Positions 1 through 9,725 of a stretch of 64,000 bases of DNA are shown here, one piece after another. The DNA comes from Verticillium longisporum. Its lineage: Eukaryota; Ascomycota; Sordariomycetes; Glomerellales; Plectosphaerellaceae. Below the pieces are notes generated by a model, which was not told the DNA's origin, ran no database searches, and worked only from the letters and a program-made list of their open reading frames with translations. The first letter of the stretch is position 1. The number at the start of each line of letters is the position of its first letter. The translations under genes were made by a program, and so were the position numbers. Location: NCBI GenBank assembly GCA_019188255.1, contig JAETXT010000004.1, positions 4,588,001 to 4,652,000 on the forward strand. The letters run 5' to 3'.

Positions 1-1992
1 CGTTAAAGAAGAGAAATAGCACTGGGGAGAGAGGCGACCCCTGGGGAGTCCTGCTTGCGGGAGGTCCCGCTTCTCGGACGCCTGTCCGTTGACGTCGATG
101 GACGCTGTCCGCCCGGAGCAGAACGCGCCCACCCAGCGCACTATCTGTGGTGGTATGCCTCGTGCGGCCAACCTCTGAAGCAGCCTGTCCTTGTACACGC
201 CGTTGTAGGCTCCTTTCACGTCGAAGCTGACGAGGCTGACGACCTGCCGCCCGCGCCATGCCTTGAAGATGTGTTCCTGCAGTAACATGAGTGCCTGCTC
301 TGCAGACCGACGCTTCCGCGCTCCGAAGTGGTTTGACGGCAGTAGTCCGAACTCCTCGACCGCGTACGAGATCCTTTCCGCGATCACCGCTTCCAGGACC
401 TTCCCAAGCGTCGAAAGCAACGAGATCGGCCTCCACGCCTTGGCAATCGTGTAGTCTCCCTTGCCGGGTTTCTTGAGCGGCACGATCTTTGCGTGTCTCC
501 ATTGGTGGGGCAGGGCTCCCTCCTCGACCGTTTTCCGGAAGAGTTTCAGCACTCGGTGTCTCACCACCGGCCACACTTGTCTCCATGCCATCAGTGGTAG
601 TCCATCGGTTCCGGGTGCTTTCCATGGTTTCATCCCGAAGAGCTGCGCTTCTATCTCTTCCAGGGTGATCTCCGGCATGTGGATGGGCGACCGTTGTGGC
701 CGTGGACCTTCCTCCGCTATCTCGTCAGGCAGTGCTGGAAAGAAGGTGGCCAGCAGCTCCTCAGCCTGCTCCGTTCTGTTGGTCGTGCGGGTTCCGTCAG
801 ATCTAGCGAGCTGTGGTACCTTGTCGGAAGACCCTCTACCCTCCGTGTCCAAGTACTTAGCAGCCTTCCAGATGTTGGTGTTGTCCGCGAGGAAGTCGTC
901 CCAGTGCGCCTTCTTCCGCCTCCGGATGTCGTCGTGATACTGCTTTGAGGCTTCTTTCGCTAGTCGTTCAAGTTCCGGTTGAGCCTGGCCCCCTCTCCTA
1001 GCGGACTTGGCCCGATTCCTCCAGTATGTGTAGATGCGACGCAGCTGTGTCAATTCGGTCGTCCACCACCTCTTGGCATAGTTCGACGGCTTGGCCTTCG
1101 GCGTGAGCTCGTGGACCGCCTCCAGGACGGTGTTCAGCAATCCATCGGCCTGCTCCTGTACCGACCCTTCTGTGGGCACCGTCTGCAGTCTTCCGGCGAT
1201 TCTCGCGTTGATCTCCTTCCACGGCGCGTTCTTGAATAGGAGCCTCGGCTCCATCCTGGGCTGCGGCATGGCCAGATCCAGCTTCGTTTCCACAGCCTGG
1301 TGGTCGGACCCATGATCCGTTTCGTGTGTCGTACACTTGACCAAGGTTCTGGCGAGATCCTCCGAGGTCAGGATCAGGTCGATCGTCGATTCTTGGTCCC
1401 TGCCTTGCCAAGTCTTCGTTCCCCGTGGTAGTAGGCTCCTTAGGGAATATTCGTTCATCAGATCGATGACCACATCGGCCTCTCCCTGTCTGGCCGGTGA
1501 CACGTCGTCTCCTCCCCACAGACAGTCGTGCTGGTTGAAGTCTCCGGCAATGATCACTTCCACCACTTGCCCTCCGGTCCCTCGAGTTTCACGGATCACC
1601 CTGTCCAACGTCTGACAGGTCTCTAGCAGGGCCTCCGCGTCGCGGCCCTGGACGTATACGGACATCAGGAGAATGTCCCTGCCAGGCAGTTGCACCGTCG
1701 CCGCCACCACGTCCGGCGACGGGATCGGTATCTGCTCGGCGTCCAGGTCTTTGTTCACCCACAGCATGCTCCTCGCACCCCGCCGTCCGTCTCGCCACAC
1801 CGTCGGCACCATCCTGGCCCACCTAGGGTGTCTCATCGGGACGGTCCACAGCCGATCGCCATCCTTCCAAGCCGGCGGTTCCTGTATCGCTAACGCCGCA
1901 AAGTCCTGTAATCGCTCGTCGTTCATCACACTCTCGTGTACGGTCTTCCGCTTCCCCACATTGAGTTGGAGCATTTGAAATGTCCTACTCAT
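1..1992 (-). pseudogene. LINE ORF2, endonuclease-reverse transcriptase (copy 1, partial, frameshifted)
   Basis: ORF2 starts at the ATG at 1992 and stays open on the minus strand to the window edge (664 codons). It begins with an APE-type endonuclease: IIAGDFNQHD, STIDLIL and GSDH motifs are visible. The RT domain follows ([30 protein letters not shown]). Just before the edge the conserved LPQGSPLSP block is out of frame: the DNA reads ctccccagggg where one more C would restore the motif. Everything downstream of about position 43 is therefore in the wrong frame. This is either real inactivation or a base-call error in a C run. The catalytic FVDD and the C-terminal domains lie outside the window. 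Confidence 0.8.
1985..1992 (-). promoter_or_regulatory. ORF1 stop / ORF2 start overlap (copy 1)
   Basis: The eight bases ATGAGTAG contain the ORF2 start codon and the ORF1 stop codon. The same octamer joins ORF1 and ORF2 in copy 2 (15276-15283). Conservation in two diverged copies suggests that ORF2 is translated by termination-reinitiation. The overlap is seen directly; the mechanism is inferred. Confidence 0.6.
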
Positions 1993-3394
1993 GCTGGCCG
2001 GGGTAAAGTTTCGGACAACTCTTGCTAAACGACTCGTGCGGTCCTCCGCAGGGGACACACTTCAAGACTTCCTCCCGGCATTCGTCGTGACGGTGGCCCT
2101 CCTGAGCGCATCTGGCGCATTTCTGTGCCTTCCTGCACTTGAACGCCTTGTGGCCGATTTCTTGGCAGTTGAAGCATTGCTCCGGTCGGGGCCTTCGTTC
2201 AAACACGCTGGTGTACCCAGACTCGCCGCCAGCGTGGAAGTATCCTTCCTGCAAGACTCTTCTCGCGTCGGCCGCCTTTGTCAGATACACCACCATCGAT
2301 CCGTATGCTTTCGGGATATCCCTCTTGCTAAGCCATGACATCTTAGCCACCGTCGCCTCGTTTTCTTGGCCGAACGCCTGGGCCGCGCCCGGTCGGATGT
2401 TGCCGTTCTCGTCCAGGACAGCCGTGCGGTTGACATTGTCGACCTTGACCGGGTACAGTTCGTCGCGGAACACGCGCACTCCGCTCGCCAATTCCATCCT
2501 CTCGGCCGCTTGCTTGACCATGTTGTGCTCTGCTTCGTCTCTGCAGACAATCTTAATCCTGTTCGCATTTTTCGCATCCACCGTCACCGCCTTGCACCTC
2601 CAACTGTTGTCCTCCCTTCTGGTCCTCATTTCCTTTTCCACCGCCATCCTCACGGTGCCCGCGTGTACTTTGCTCCTGTCCGCTTCCTCCACTCGAGATG
2701 TGTCAACCGTGCAGAAGAGGGTGTCGGTGAAGGTCGAAGGCGTGGTGTTCATCGAGGAGAGGGTCCGTACGTTGGTCGGTTGGCTCGTCGGCGGCGTGCG
2801 CGCGACCTCGGCGTACGACGAGTTCGGGCTGCTCTGTCCCGAAACGACCGCCATGACGGCGTCGAGTCTCTCCTGCATCCTTTGAGCCTCTTCCACCCCT
2901 TTTGCCTCGATTGTTCGCAAGTCGGCTCTGATCGTGCCTATCTCGTCTTTGATCCCGCCGCTCTCCGTTTTGACCGCGCCAAGCTCGTCCTTGACTTTCC
3001 GCAGCTCGTCGCTGACTGCTCGTAGCTCGTGCTTGAGCAGGCGGTTGTCTTCGCGCATGGACTCGCAAATTGCCATCTGCGCCTGCCACGCCTTAAGGGC
3101 AGTCTTGAGGAGCCCATTGTGTTCTTTTATCTGTTCCTGCAAAGCTTCGACGGTTGAGTTGTCGTCCAACAGTCCGGCCGTCGCTGGTGGGGCACTTCCC
3201 CGCGCCGTTGTTCGTTTGGTACGCCCGCCACCGGCGGCCTTCGCCACAGATGCTTCTCCTTCGGTCGCATCATCGTTCTCTTGGTTCTCGATGACTTTGT
3301 TGGTCGGTTTGCGTGTTCGACGTTGGCGCTGCTCCGCACCGCTGTCTCCATCTCCTCCAGACGCGACATTGATCGTGTCGCGTTCAGCCGCCAT
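1985..3394 (-). CDS. LINE ORF1, gag-like zinc-knuckle protein (copy 1)
   Basis: This is an RNA-binding ORF1 protein of a Tad-like LINE, 469 aa from the ATG at 3394. I chose that ATG because its context (GCCATGGC) and the residues just after it (DTINVAS) are shared with copy 2, although the frame stays open to 3466. The N-terminus is charged, a central region of about residues 90-190 looks like a coiled coil, and the C-terminus has CCHC knuckles: CFNCQEIGHKAFKC, then CARCAQEGHRHDEC, then a third Cys/His group. Such proteins coat the element RNA and act as a chaperone for target-primed reverse transcription. The stop codon overlaps the ORF2 start (ATGAGTAG). The ORF is open throughout. Confidence 0.85.
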   Translation of the reverse strand: MAAERDTINVASGGDGDSGAEQRQRRTRKPTNKVIENQENDDATEGEASVAKAAGGGRTKRTTARGSAPPATAGLLDDNSTVEALQEQIKEHNGLLKTALKAWQAQMAICESMREDNRLLKHELRAVSDELRKVKDELGAVKTESGGIKDEIGTIRADLRTIEAKGVEEAQRMQERLDAVMAVVSGQSSPNSSYAEVARTPPTSQPTNVRTLSSMNTTPSTFTDTLFCTVDTSRVEEADRSKVHAGTVRMAVEKEMRTRREDNSWRCKAVTVDAKNANRIKIVCRDEAEHNMVKQAAERMELASGVRVFRDELYPVKVDNVNRTAVLDENGNIRPGAAQAFGQENEATVAKMSWLSKRDIPKAYGSMVVYLTKAADARRVLQEGYFHAGGESGYTSVFERRPRPEQCFNCQEIGHKAFKCRKAQKCARCAQEGHRHDECREEVLKCVPCGGPHESFSKSCPKLYPGQHE

Positions 3395-3600
3395 GGCTGC
3401 AGGTGGGGCGCCCACGCGATCCACTCCGTCAGGTGCCGCAACGCGTGTCCCCGTCCTGATCAGCACCTCTCTGCCCGATTGAATGATTCAACGAGAAGGA
3501 TTGGAATACGAAGAAGATCTCTCTCCTGTGAGGATTCTGGTATTGTCAGATTGATCAGTGGAGCCTGCTGACCAACCTCACCCGCTTAAGCCGATGCTGC

Positions 3601-4104
3601 CCCTTTATCGCTCACTTCCTGATTAACAAGCGCTACTAGTTCATGGACCAGTCGCAACAGTGCACTCGAAGTCTGTGTCCCTCGTTATGCATAGCACGTG
3701 CAGACGCGACTTATGCACGGAGGCTTTCCGTCTCCTGTAGCGGGCCTGGTGCACGGAAGGTGGGGTTGCTCTAAATCGACGTCTGTTGCCAAAGACCCTC
3801 AACGCTCGGTTGAGGACTGACCCCACAGCAGACACATCGGCCGACAATGCCACGTGGTACGAGTCACGGGTCAGAGCGGCTCGCAATCCGGAGATCGGTT
3901 GTGAACATTGAACTAAATGCGACATTCGCTGGAGCTTTATCCTATTCCCGCGCCAACCCCCCCCCCGGCGGGATTGGCTGGGAAGGGATCCCGAATGGAA
4001 CATCTGAAGAGCCGTGATCCCCGGAGGACGCGGAAGAGAGGCATACCGGTTCATGACCATACAGCTCTTGAGAATTGACAAGCTCCTCCCCATCTCTCCA
4101 CGCA
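3601..4104. other. Intergenic, no gene seen
   Basis: No coding signal that I trust. It holds a run of ten C at about 3957-3966 and presumably the 3' UTR of the zinc-finger gene to its right and the insertion boundary of LINE copy 1. Confidence 0.5.
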
Positions 4105-4690
4105 TCAGGGCTGCCATCGCCAAATGGTTGAATCTTTGAAGCTGAAAGCATTCGGGGTGTTCGGATGAAGGTAGGGAAGGGGGTCCGTAAGGGGCCGGTT
4201 TGGGCTAACAGGCGTGTTCGCATGCGCGTCTGTAGGCACTGGCAATTTGTTGTATTTAGCGTCTGACACGTCATCTTGATCGCATGAAAGTGTGAGAGAG
4301 CGCATTTCAAGATGATCTATCCTGTTATCGATATTAGACCAGTTCTACGATCTTACGACACAGCTTTATACTTACAAGTCAATTCTTTTACTGAATTCGC
4401 GTTTGCAGTCAGAACACACGAACAAATCTGCAACTGTAGGTTCGTCGTTGTTTCGGGGATGAATCCTGCCATCGATGTCAGACGCGTTACCACGATCCCG
4501 TGTTATAGAAGATCCCAATTACAAATTTCATAGTACAGGAATAGCACACTGACATCCATTGATGAAATCCATGACGGTATGTAATCGCAGGTGCCACATT
4601 GTTTCTGTGTTTTCTTACATCAGCGGTTCTGGAAGCAAAGACCTTGCCGCAGTTCTTGTCAGGGCACGAGATCTTCCTGGACGACGACAT
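4105..4690 (-). CDS. Small C2H2 zinc-finger protein (three exons)
   Basis: Predicted exons on the minus strand are 4690-4554, 4465-4376 and 4321-4105, giving 147 aa with all phases consistent. Donors are GTCAGT and GTAAGT; acceptors are GGCAG and AACAG, with CTGAC and CTAAT branch-like sites. Exon 1 carries one cysteine pair followed by His (CPDKNCGKVF, then KH), resembling a classical C2H2 finger. Exons 2 and 3 together complete a second one, CSDCKREFSKRIDLIDH, whose spacing C-X2-C-X12-H is canonical and is produced only by the splice. This supports the model. The C-terminal 60 residues are Pro/Asn/Asp rich without a recognisable domain. The likely role is nucleic-acid binding in the nucleus. 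Some details of exon 1 splicing are uncertain. Confidence 0.55.
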
Positions 4691-5479
4691 GTTATTGGGG
4701 GTTAACTCCACGAGAGAGGTAGGTAAGAACAAAGCAGGCAAGACAAAGAGGGCCTGGAAGTAATCGCGACGTCGAGAAGTAAGAGAGAGGCTGCCGGGGA
4801 GAAGACTAAATGCAGACGCTGAGGATCGCGACGCGAGCTTTAAGAACACCGCGCAGCGAACGCGATGGCTCATCAAGGGGGCCCGCTGCATGTGGGCTGC
4901 TAAGCGGGCTGTTGGAACCGCCGGCACCTCATAATCTGCACACGTAAAGACCCGACAGTGACACACTCCACCGGGGCGCAGTGATCATGTTCCGCGGCGA
5001 GCTGAGTTGCCAGACGACTAATTTCAGCAACCCCAGTCCTTCGCACTCGTCACCCGTCAAGCAAAGACATTTTTGAGAGCTACCGGCTCCGGGACTAGCT
5101 GCAGGATGCAGCAACCCATGCCTGTCCTGTCAAAGATGGTGCATCGGAACCTGGCATGCAGGGGTCTCGGTCCCGCGGATCAGATCAACTCCAAAATTGG
5201 GGGTCAGCTCGATCACTGTACCAATCGGTCAAGACCCACACAACGGCAGAAGAAAAGACCTGCTCCGGTGTGAGCGTGGCAAGAACCTCCACGGGAACAG
5301 TCCCGGTCGCCTGCCGTGGTTATTACATCAATGCGCTTGCAGGAAGCGAAGGCGTGTTATGGCGCAGGCTTCGTGTATATGGTTCGCGCACCCCCGTGAT
5401 CAGTGCGTCGTTGCCTTGTTTTCTTGACCTGCGCCTATCCTTGGCTACTTTTGTTCATGTTACCTCACCGCGACGCATC
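4691..5479. other. Intergenic between divergent genes
   Basis: This separates the zinc-finger gene (leftward) from the membrane-protein gene (rightward). The first about 100 bases left of 4800 are pyrimidine-rich on the minus strand, as in fungal leaders. I see no conserved coding sequence. Confidence 0.4.
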
Positions 5480-6420
5480 ATGTACAGCGCCCCAGAGATA
5501 TCAGCTCTTGTGCTGACCACGGCCAGCTTTGTCGTTCGGAGTCTTGGCCATATCATCTATACAGTCCCCCAAACGAGAAGGTGGATGCATTCAGCAGCAG
5601 AAGGACATGGGGAGTTCGAGCCTAGAGCGTTCGCCATCGAGCTCGTTCATTTCACAGCATGCGTCACAACCTTTTCGCTCCACTTCGATGAGCACTTGCT
5701 ATTGCTCATTTGTACTTGCGCCATTGTAGCAGGCGAAGTAAGTGGTCCCTCCTACTGGCAGCGCACCAGCTAACAGGCTATAGGGACTCTTTTGGGACCG
5801 TCTTCTCCAATCAACACGATGGCTATGGATCTCGGCTCTCAGCAGCCTTGCGTACTCAGCAGTCGTCGTGCTGGCTGCGTTCTTCAGCCAATCGCCTGAA
5901 ACCGCCCGCACACCGGTGTTAGTCCTCTTCGAAATAAACCTACTTGTGGCCATCGTCCGTACCGGCCTTTACCTCAAACTCTCTTACGAGAGTGACTGTC
6001 GGAAACGGGATGGCAAGGAGCGGCTTAGATATTGGCCTATTCTCTTCAAGGTTGTGACCTTACGACAACTCGATGATAATGATGGAAAGTCCACCATCTT
6101 GTTGGGCCTCCACATGACATTGAAGGTCGTTGCCGCCAGTGTTGGGCTCGCTCCTTCATTCCAAAAGCCCACATTCTACCTTGTGAGTTCGGATTGCCCA
6201 CGTCCCTTGTCACGCGCTCACGAAATAGGTGGCCTTCCTGGTCCTAGGCTTTGTATGCTCCGTCGCGCCTCTCGTGTATCTGTACGAGTGCTTAGCTCGA
6301 GCTGTATCGAAAGGAATCACAGGCGAGGGGTATCAAGAAGATGAGGAGACGCTCCGTCAAGGACATGACCCACGGGGAACTCCCTCTGCTTCAGATCTCT
6401 CCCTTGTCGCGAGTGTCTAG
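5480..6420 (+). CDS. Multi-pass membrane protein, possibly ABC-transporter N-terminal domain
   Basis: Exons 5480-5737, 5784-6182 and 6229-6420 join in frame to give 282 aa. Intron 1 (GTAAGT...GCTAAC...TATAG) and intron 2 (GTGAGT...AAATAG) are both 46 nt and classical. Hydrophobic helices are visible at about residues 7-25, 50-75, 90-118, 125-142 and 218-240. The charged loop RKRDGKERLRYWPILFK and overall layout resemble the TMD0 region of fungal ABCC-type transporters. However, no nucleotide-binding domain follows and the protein ends in a hydrophilic tail. It is either a truncated transporter or an unrelated small membrane protein. The start ATG is the first in the hydrophobic reading frame; the frame is open further upstream to 5156. 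Confidence 0.55.
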
Positions 6421-8388
6421 AATGCAAATTGGTTGACCATATTCTATAAATCTGCTTGGACTCATCGGTGAAGATTGCTGCCTTGCTTATGCCATTATTC
6501 CTGCACGTCCTCGAATACCAGGGTCCTCTTGCTATCAGGCAAGAAAACCTACACACCACAAGGTAGATGTGAAGGTTGGAAGCTCAATCACTAACTCAGT
6601 ATTCGCTTGTATTCCTCCTCTTCAGGCAGTAGAACTGTATCTTCGGGACCAAAGATTTCTCCCACTTCAGAATGGCCGATCTTCGGGGTTCGCGTGGATA
6701 GTTCGAAGCGAATGGCTCGGAAACGGTAATGTCTGCCTCAAGAACGTCAAGAAGGTCTGCGAGAAGTCTGTCGAGCATGTGACGCCAGTCACGGTTGCGC
6801 CAGTCAATCTGCCAAGTTCTGATGGAACCATCCAGTTAGCAGATGGTGGCTTTCCCCCTCTTTTGCGTGCTTAGCTGCCTTTTCGCCGAGAGTTTCCGCC
6901 TGAGCCCTGCGCAAGTTGCGTGTCGGGAGGATGCTCCTGTTGATCAGCCCTTCTTCGACTGGGTATCGTGTTCGGTCGTTTCCCCACGGAGGGGTCGAGT
7001 TGGGTGACAGGTGAGAAGAACGGTTGTCCACAATCGATCGGAGGTCGGGCTGCGTCCTGTTGGTTATCACTACCTAGTGTCATGAACAGGAAGGCATAAA
7101 TGCAAAAAGTCGAGGCGATCGTCGGAGTGGAAAGCTTCCAGTCTGGTTTACGGCAAAAGTAGGCGGGCAAGCCAAAACAGAGGCGTAGCAAATGGAGAGG
7201 AGATCGAAGAGGGAGCAGAGAAAGAACGAAGACATCCATCCACAAAGGACGAAGCGGCAGGCAGCCCATGGTGCACGCCCCACAACAATGCGATCCCACA
7301 TAATGCCGTCTTTTGATTAGCAAGGCTTACCTCCAACGGGCGTATGCACCTCCTCGTGTATGCCACACAGACACAGACGCGGCGCGGGGAGCTGGACACT
7401 TCACTGATCGTGCCGCGATGGAAGGAACGGGGGCAGGGAACATCTCTTGGCCATGTCCTTTCAGGCCATAATCCAAAATAATAAACAGAGGCTCCGCAGC
7501 TGGTACGCTGTCCAGAAGCCTGTCTGTCAGTCTGCCGTTGCGATGCTGCATTTTCAGCTGACGGCCAATGCGACCTGGCTCCGGCACATACACACCCAGT
7601 CCGTTCTCTGCGAACGCAGTGTGCTTCCGGCCATCGACCATGGCCTTCAGAAATGTAGAACAGCTGCTGGAGACAACAATGAGTACACTCGTTTCTTCTC
7701 CAAATTAATGGCAAAAGTCTGTATGAGCATCCAGCAGTAGTCCAAGATTTACCGGTGATACTGGCTGATTTGCCTCGAGTCGCGCCGCCACACGCGAGCC
7801 AGACGCCCTGACGCCCTGACGCCCAAAGTTCTTTGGCGTGAGCCAGACCCATATGATCCTGTATCCAATCCGCCGAACAATGTCGAGAGGAAAGCCGTGA
7901 AGTCCCGACTCAACGATGATTGCAGATTTGTGATATATGCAACTGGCATGCGTGGTCGGCGGCCAACTTGCGGTGTGCCGGTCCCCACTGTAGAGAAGAT
8001 GAGCTACTTACCGGAAAGTCTCACCGGTCGTCCTCCGAGGCTGAAGGGGAAGGGTACAGGGAAGGGGGAAGGATGTGCATGCACCACCATAGTAGCACAA
8101 TAAGCCTTAGCCTGCCATCCCAGCATGGACTAGCGAGGGAGCTGCATCTTCATGATCAGTTCATGTCAAATAGATTCTACCGTATTGGTCTGCCTCTTCT
8201 TGATTGCGACAGCTCACAGGCAGCCACAAGCAAGGATCGCAATTTCACTGCGACGTTGGCAATCGCGACGCCGGGCACTCAACAACGGCTTTTTGGGAAC
8301 GTGGCTGGCGTGTGTTCATAAAAAGGCCTTCATTCCTACCTGGGCAGCACGCATCATCAAGCGGGGACAAGCTACTACAATTACCAAC
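6421..8388. other. Gene-poor interval
   Basis: Long antisense frames at 6.9-7.9 kb have amino-acid composition typical of chance ORFs (Cys/Arg/Ser-rich) and I reject them. There is a short triplication of gacgccct near 7807-7830. A TATA-like ataaaaag at about 8317 lies about 70 bases upstream of the next gene. Confidence 0.4.
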
Positions 8389-8794
8389 ATGACAAGCGTC
8401 TCGCCAACTAGACATCAACGAAGCTCGGGGGCCACTCTGACCGACATCCAGGCGTTGCCCTATACTGCATCCTTAGTGGAAGACTGGATAAATGGAGTTC
8501 CTGACCTCGAAGACCGCGGCCTTCTGAGTCGGCTGACAAGCTGCGAAACTCCCTTGAAAGATGATGATCAGCTGACAATCTTCGACGATATTGGAGAGGC
8601 GAGTACCAGCGATGATTATGCATCAGAATCAGATTCTCATGACGATATGCAGAGCATTGAGCCTGACGGAGCCCCCCCGGGTGGTTGGTAAGAAAACTAG
8701 TCCTCACTCCCGGCAAGGCTAATACTCTCCTATGCGTAGCCCGCGCATCATTGCCCAGTCGGTGGACATTTGGCACCAAGGCAACAATTCTTAG
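8389..8794 (+). CDS. Small acidic hypothetical protein (two exons)
   Basis: Exons 8389-8687 and 8740-8794 give 117 aa. The intron has donor GTAAGA, a CTAAT branch site and acceptor GCGTAG. The ATG follows a leader with ACAATTACCAAC and a TATA-like ataaaaag about 70 bases upstream. The middle of the protein is strongly acidic and serine-rich (ASTSDDYASESDSHDD), which suggests an intrinsically disordered or regulatory segment. I do not recognise the family. Confidence 0.5.
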
Positions 8795-8961
8795 CTATTG
8801 ATCGGATGGCAAAGCCAGATTTATCTGTGGGTTCAGTTCAAGGTCATAGATGCGCGATGGAACCCCTTGAAGACAATGTTCTCTCTCTTTCTCTTTCCAG
8901 TGCCTCATCGAATGCCGGTCAGCATTCGTGGGTCTCTCTGTGAGTAGACCACTGTGGAAAA

Positions 8962-9335
8962 ATGTCAACGACAGGGGCAAACACGCCCTGGAGTTTGCAA
9001 AGGGCGATCTCAAATTCACACAAGGTTGAAGTACCACCAGGGTCAGAGCACAGTCAACCTTCCGGCGGCCAGTACCTTGCTGCTTTGTTGCACCTAACCC
9101 CCACTGTGGGGAGTCAGGAACGTCTGCGCGGGATCCCACCCCGGACCTGGAACTGCACATAGTCGATCACACGCTAACACCCTTGTGCTTGTTAGGTATG
9201 GGGGCGATGTCGTACCAAGAACTTATCGGCGCCGATGGAGTGACCATCTTGCAAGAGGCAGCGCAAATCCGCAATAAGGTGCTCGCACTCGACCAATCTA
9301 ACAAAGCGCATTGGCCCCTGGCTATTTATCCCTGA
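8962..9335 (+). CDS. Possible two-exon small hypothetical protein
   Basis: A candidate model joins 8962-9121 to 9196-9335 (99 aa). The acceptor is strong (CGCTAAC branch, then TTGTTAG), but the donor GTCTGC is poor. The second exon has protein-like composition (ELIGADGVTILQEAAQ). The family is unknown. The model could be wrong at its 5' end or could be a relic. Confidence 0.3.
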
Positions 9336-9460
9336 GCTCAGGGCTCGGAAGTCGTGGGTTGACTGGACGCGTACCGTGAATAAAAAGCCACACTAGGCGC
9401 CTGTTTTCCTCTTTCGACAAACCTATCTCTTCTGCCACCTTGCGTAGACTTACTGCTCCG

Positions 9461-9725
9461 ATGGGGGTCATTATATTGTTTAGGACCACCGAGGTATGTC
9501 AGTGGTACGCTCAGACGGGTCATTGCTGACACTTATTCTGTCTAGGTGGAGGGTGAATTGACCGAAGTATGTATTGAATTCATCTCCATGCCGCTCGTTC
9601 CTTACCATTTGGATGATGAGACCTCCGCCACCGGCTCTCCTACGCAGCAATTTTCCACTGGGTATTGGCTTCGTCGTATGAGAACTTTGATGAGACGTCT
9701 ATGGCATCATTCAGCAGACAGATAG
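9461..9725 (+). CDS. Very small two-exon gene (70 aa)
   Basis: Exons 9461-9493 and 9546-9725 give 70 aa. The intron is textbook: donor GTATGT, branch GCTGAC, acceptor TCTAG, 52 nt. A TATA-like ataaaaag at about 9380 and a pyrimidine-rich leader precede the ATG. The C-terminus is basic (YWLRRMRTLMRRLW) and could form an amphipathic helix. No family is recognised. Confidence 0.45.

Larger units (their letters stand above)
1..3600 (-). mobile_element. Tad-like LINE retrotransposon, copy 1 (3' part beyond the window)
   Basis: A non-LTR retrotransposon lies on the minus strand. Reading leftwards it has a leader (about 3600-3395), a gag-like ORF1 with zinc knuckles and an ORF2 with endonuclease and reverse transcriptase that runs off the left edge. 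Layout and protein sequence match the complete copy at 13.8-19.3 kb; in the RT region the two proteins are roughly three quarters identical by eye, so they are related but distinct subfamilies. Leader similarity to copy 2 fades near 3540-3600, which I take as the 5' end. The exact end and any target-site duplication could not be fixed. Confidence 0.85.

Noticed and set aside
55..1978. Series of plus-strand frames of 60-158 codons
   Set aside because: They are shadows of the minus-strand LINE ORF2, which is open over the whole stretch and carries endonuclease and RT motifs.
7148..7852. Minus-strand 234-codon frame
   Set aside because: Composition is Cys/Arg/Ser-rich and irregular, with no domain, promoter or splice signal; it looks like a chance ORF.
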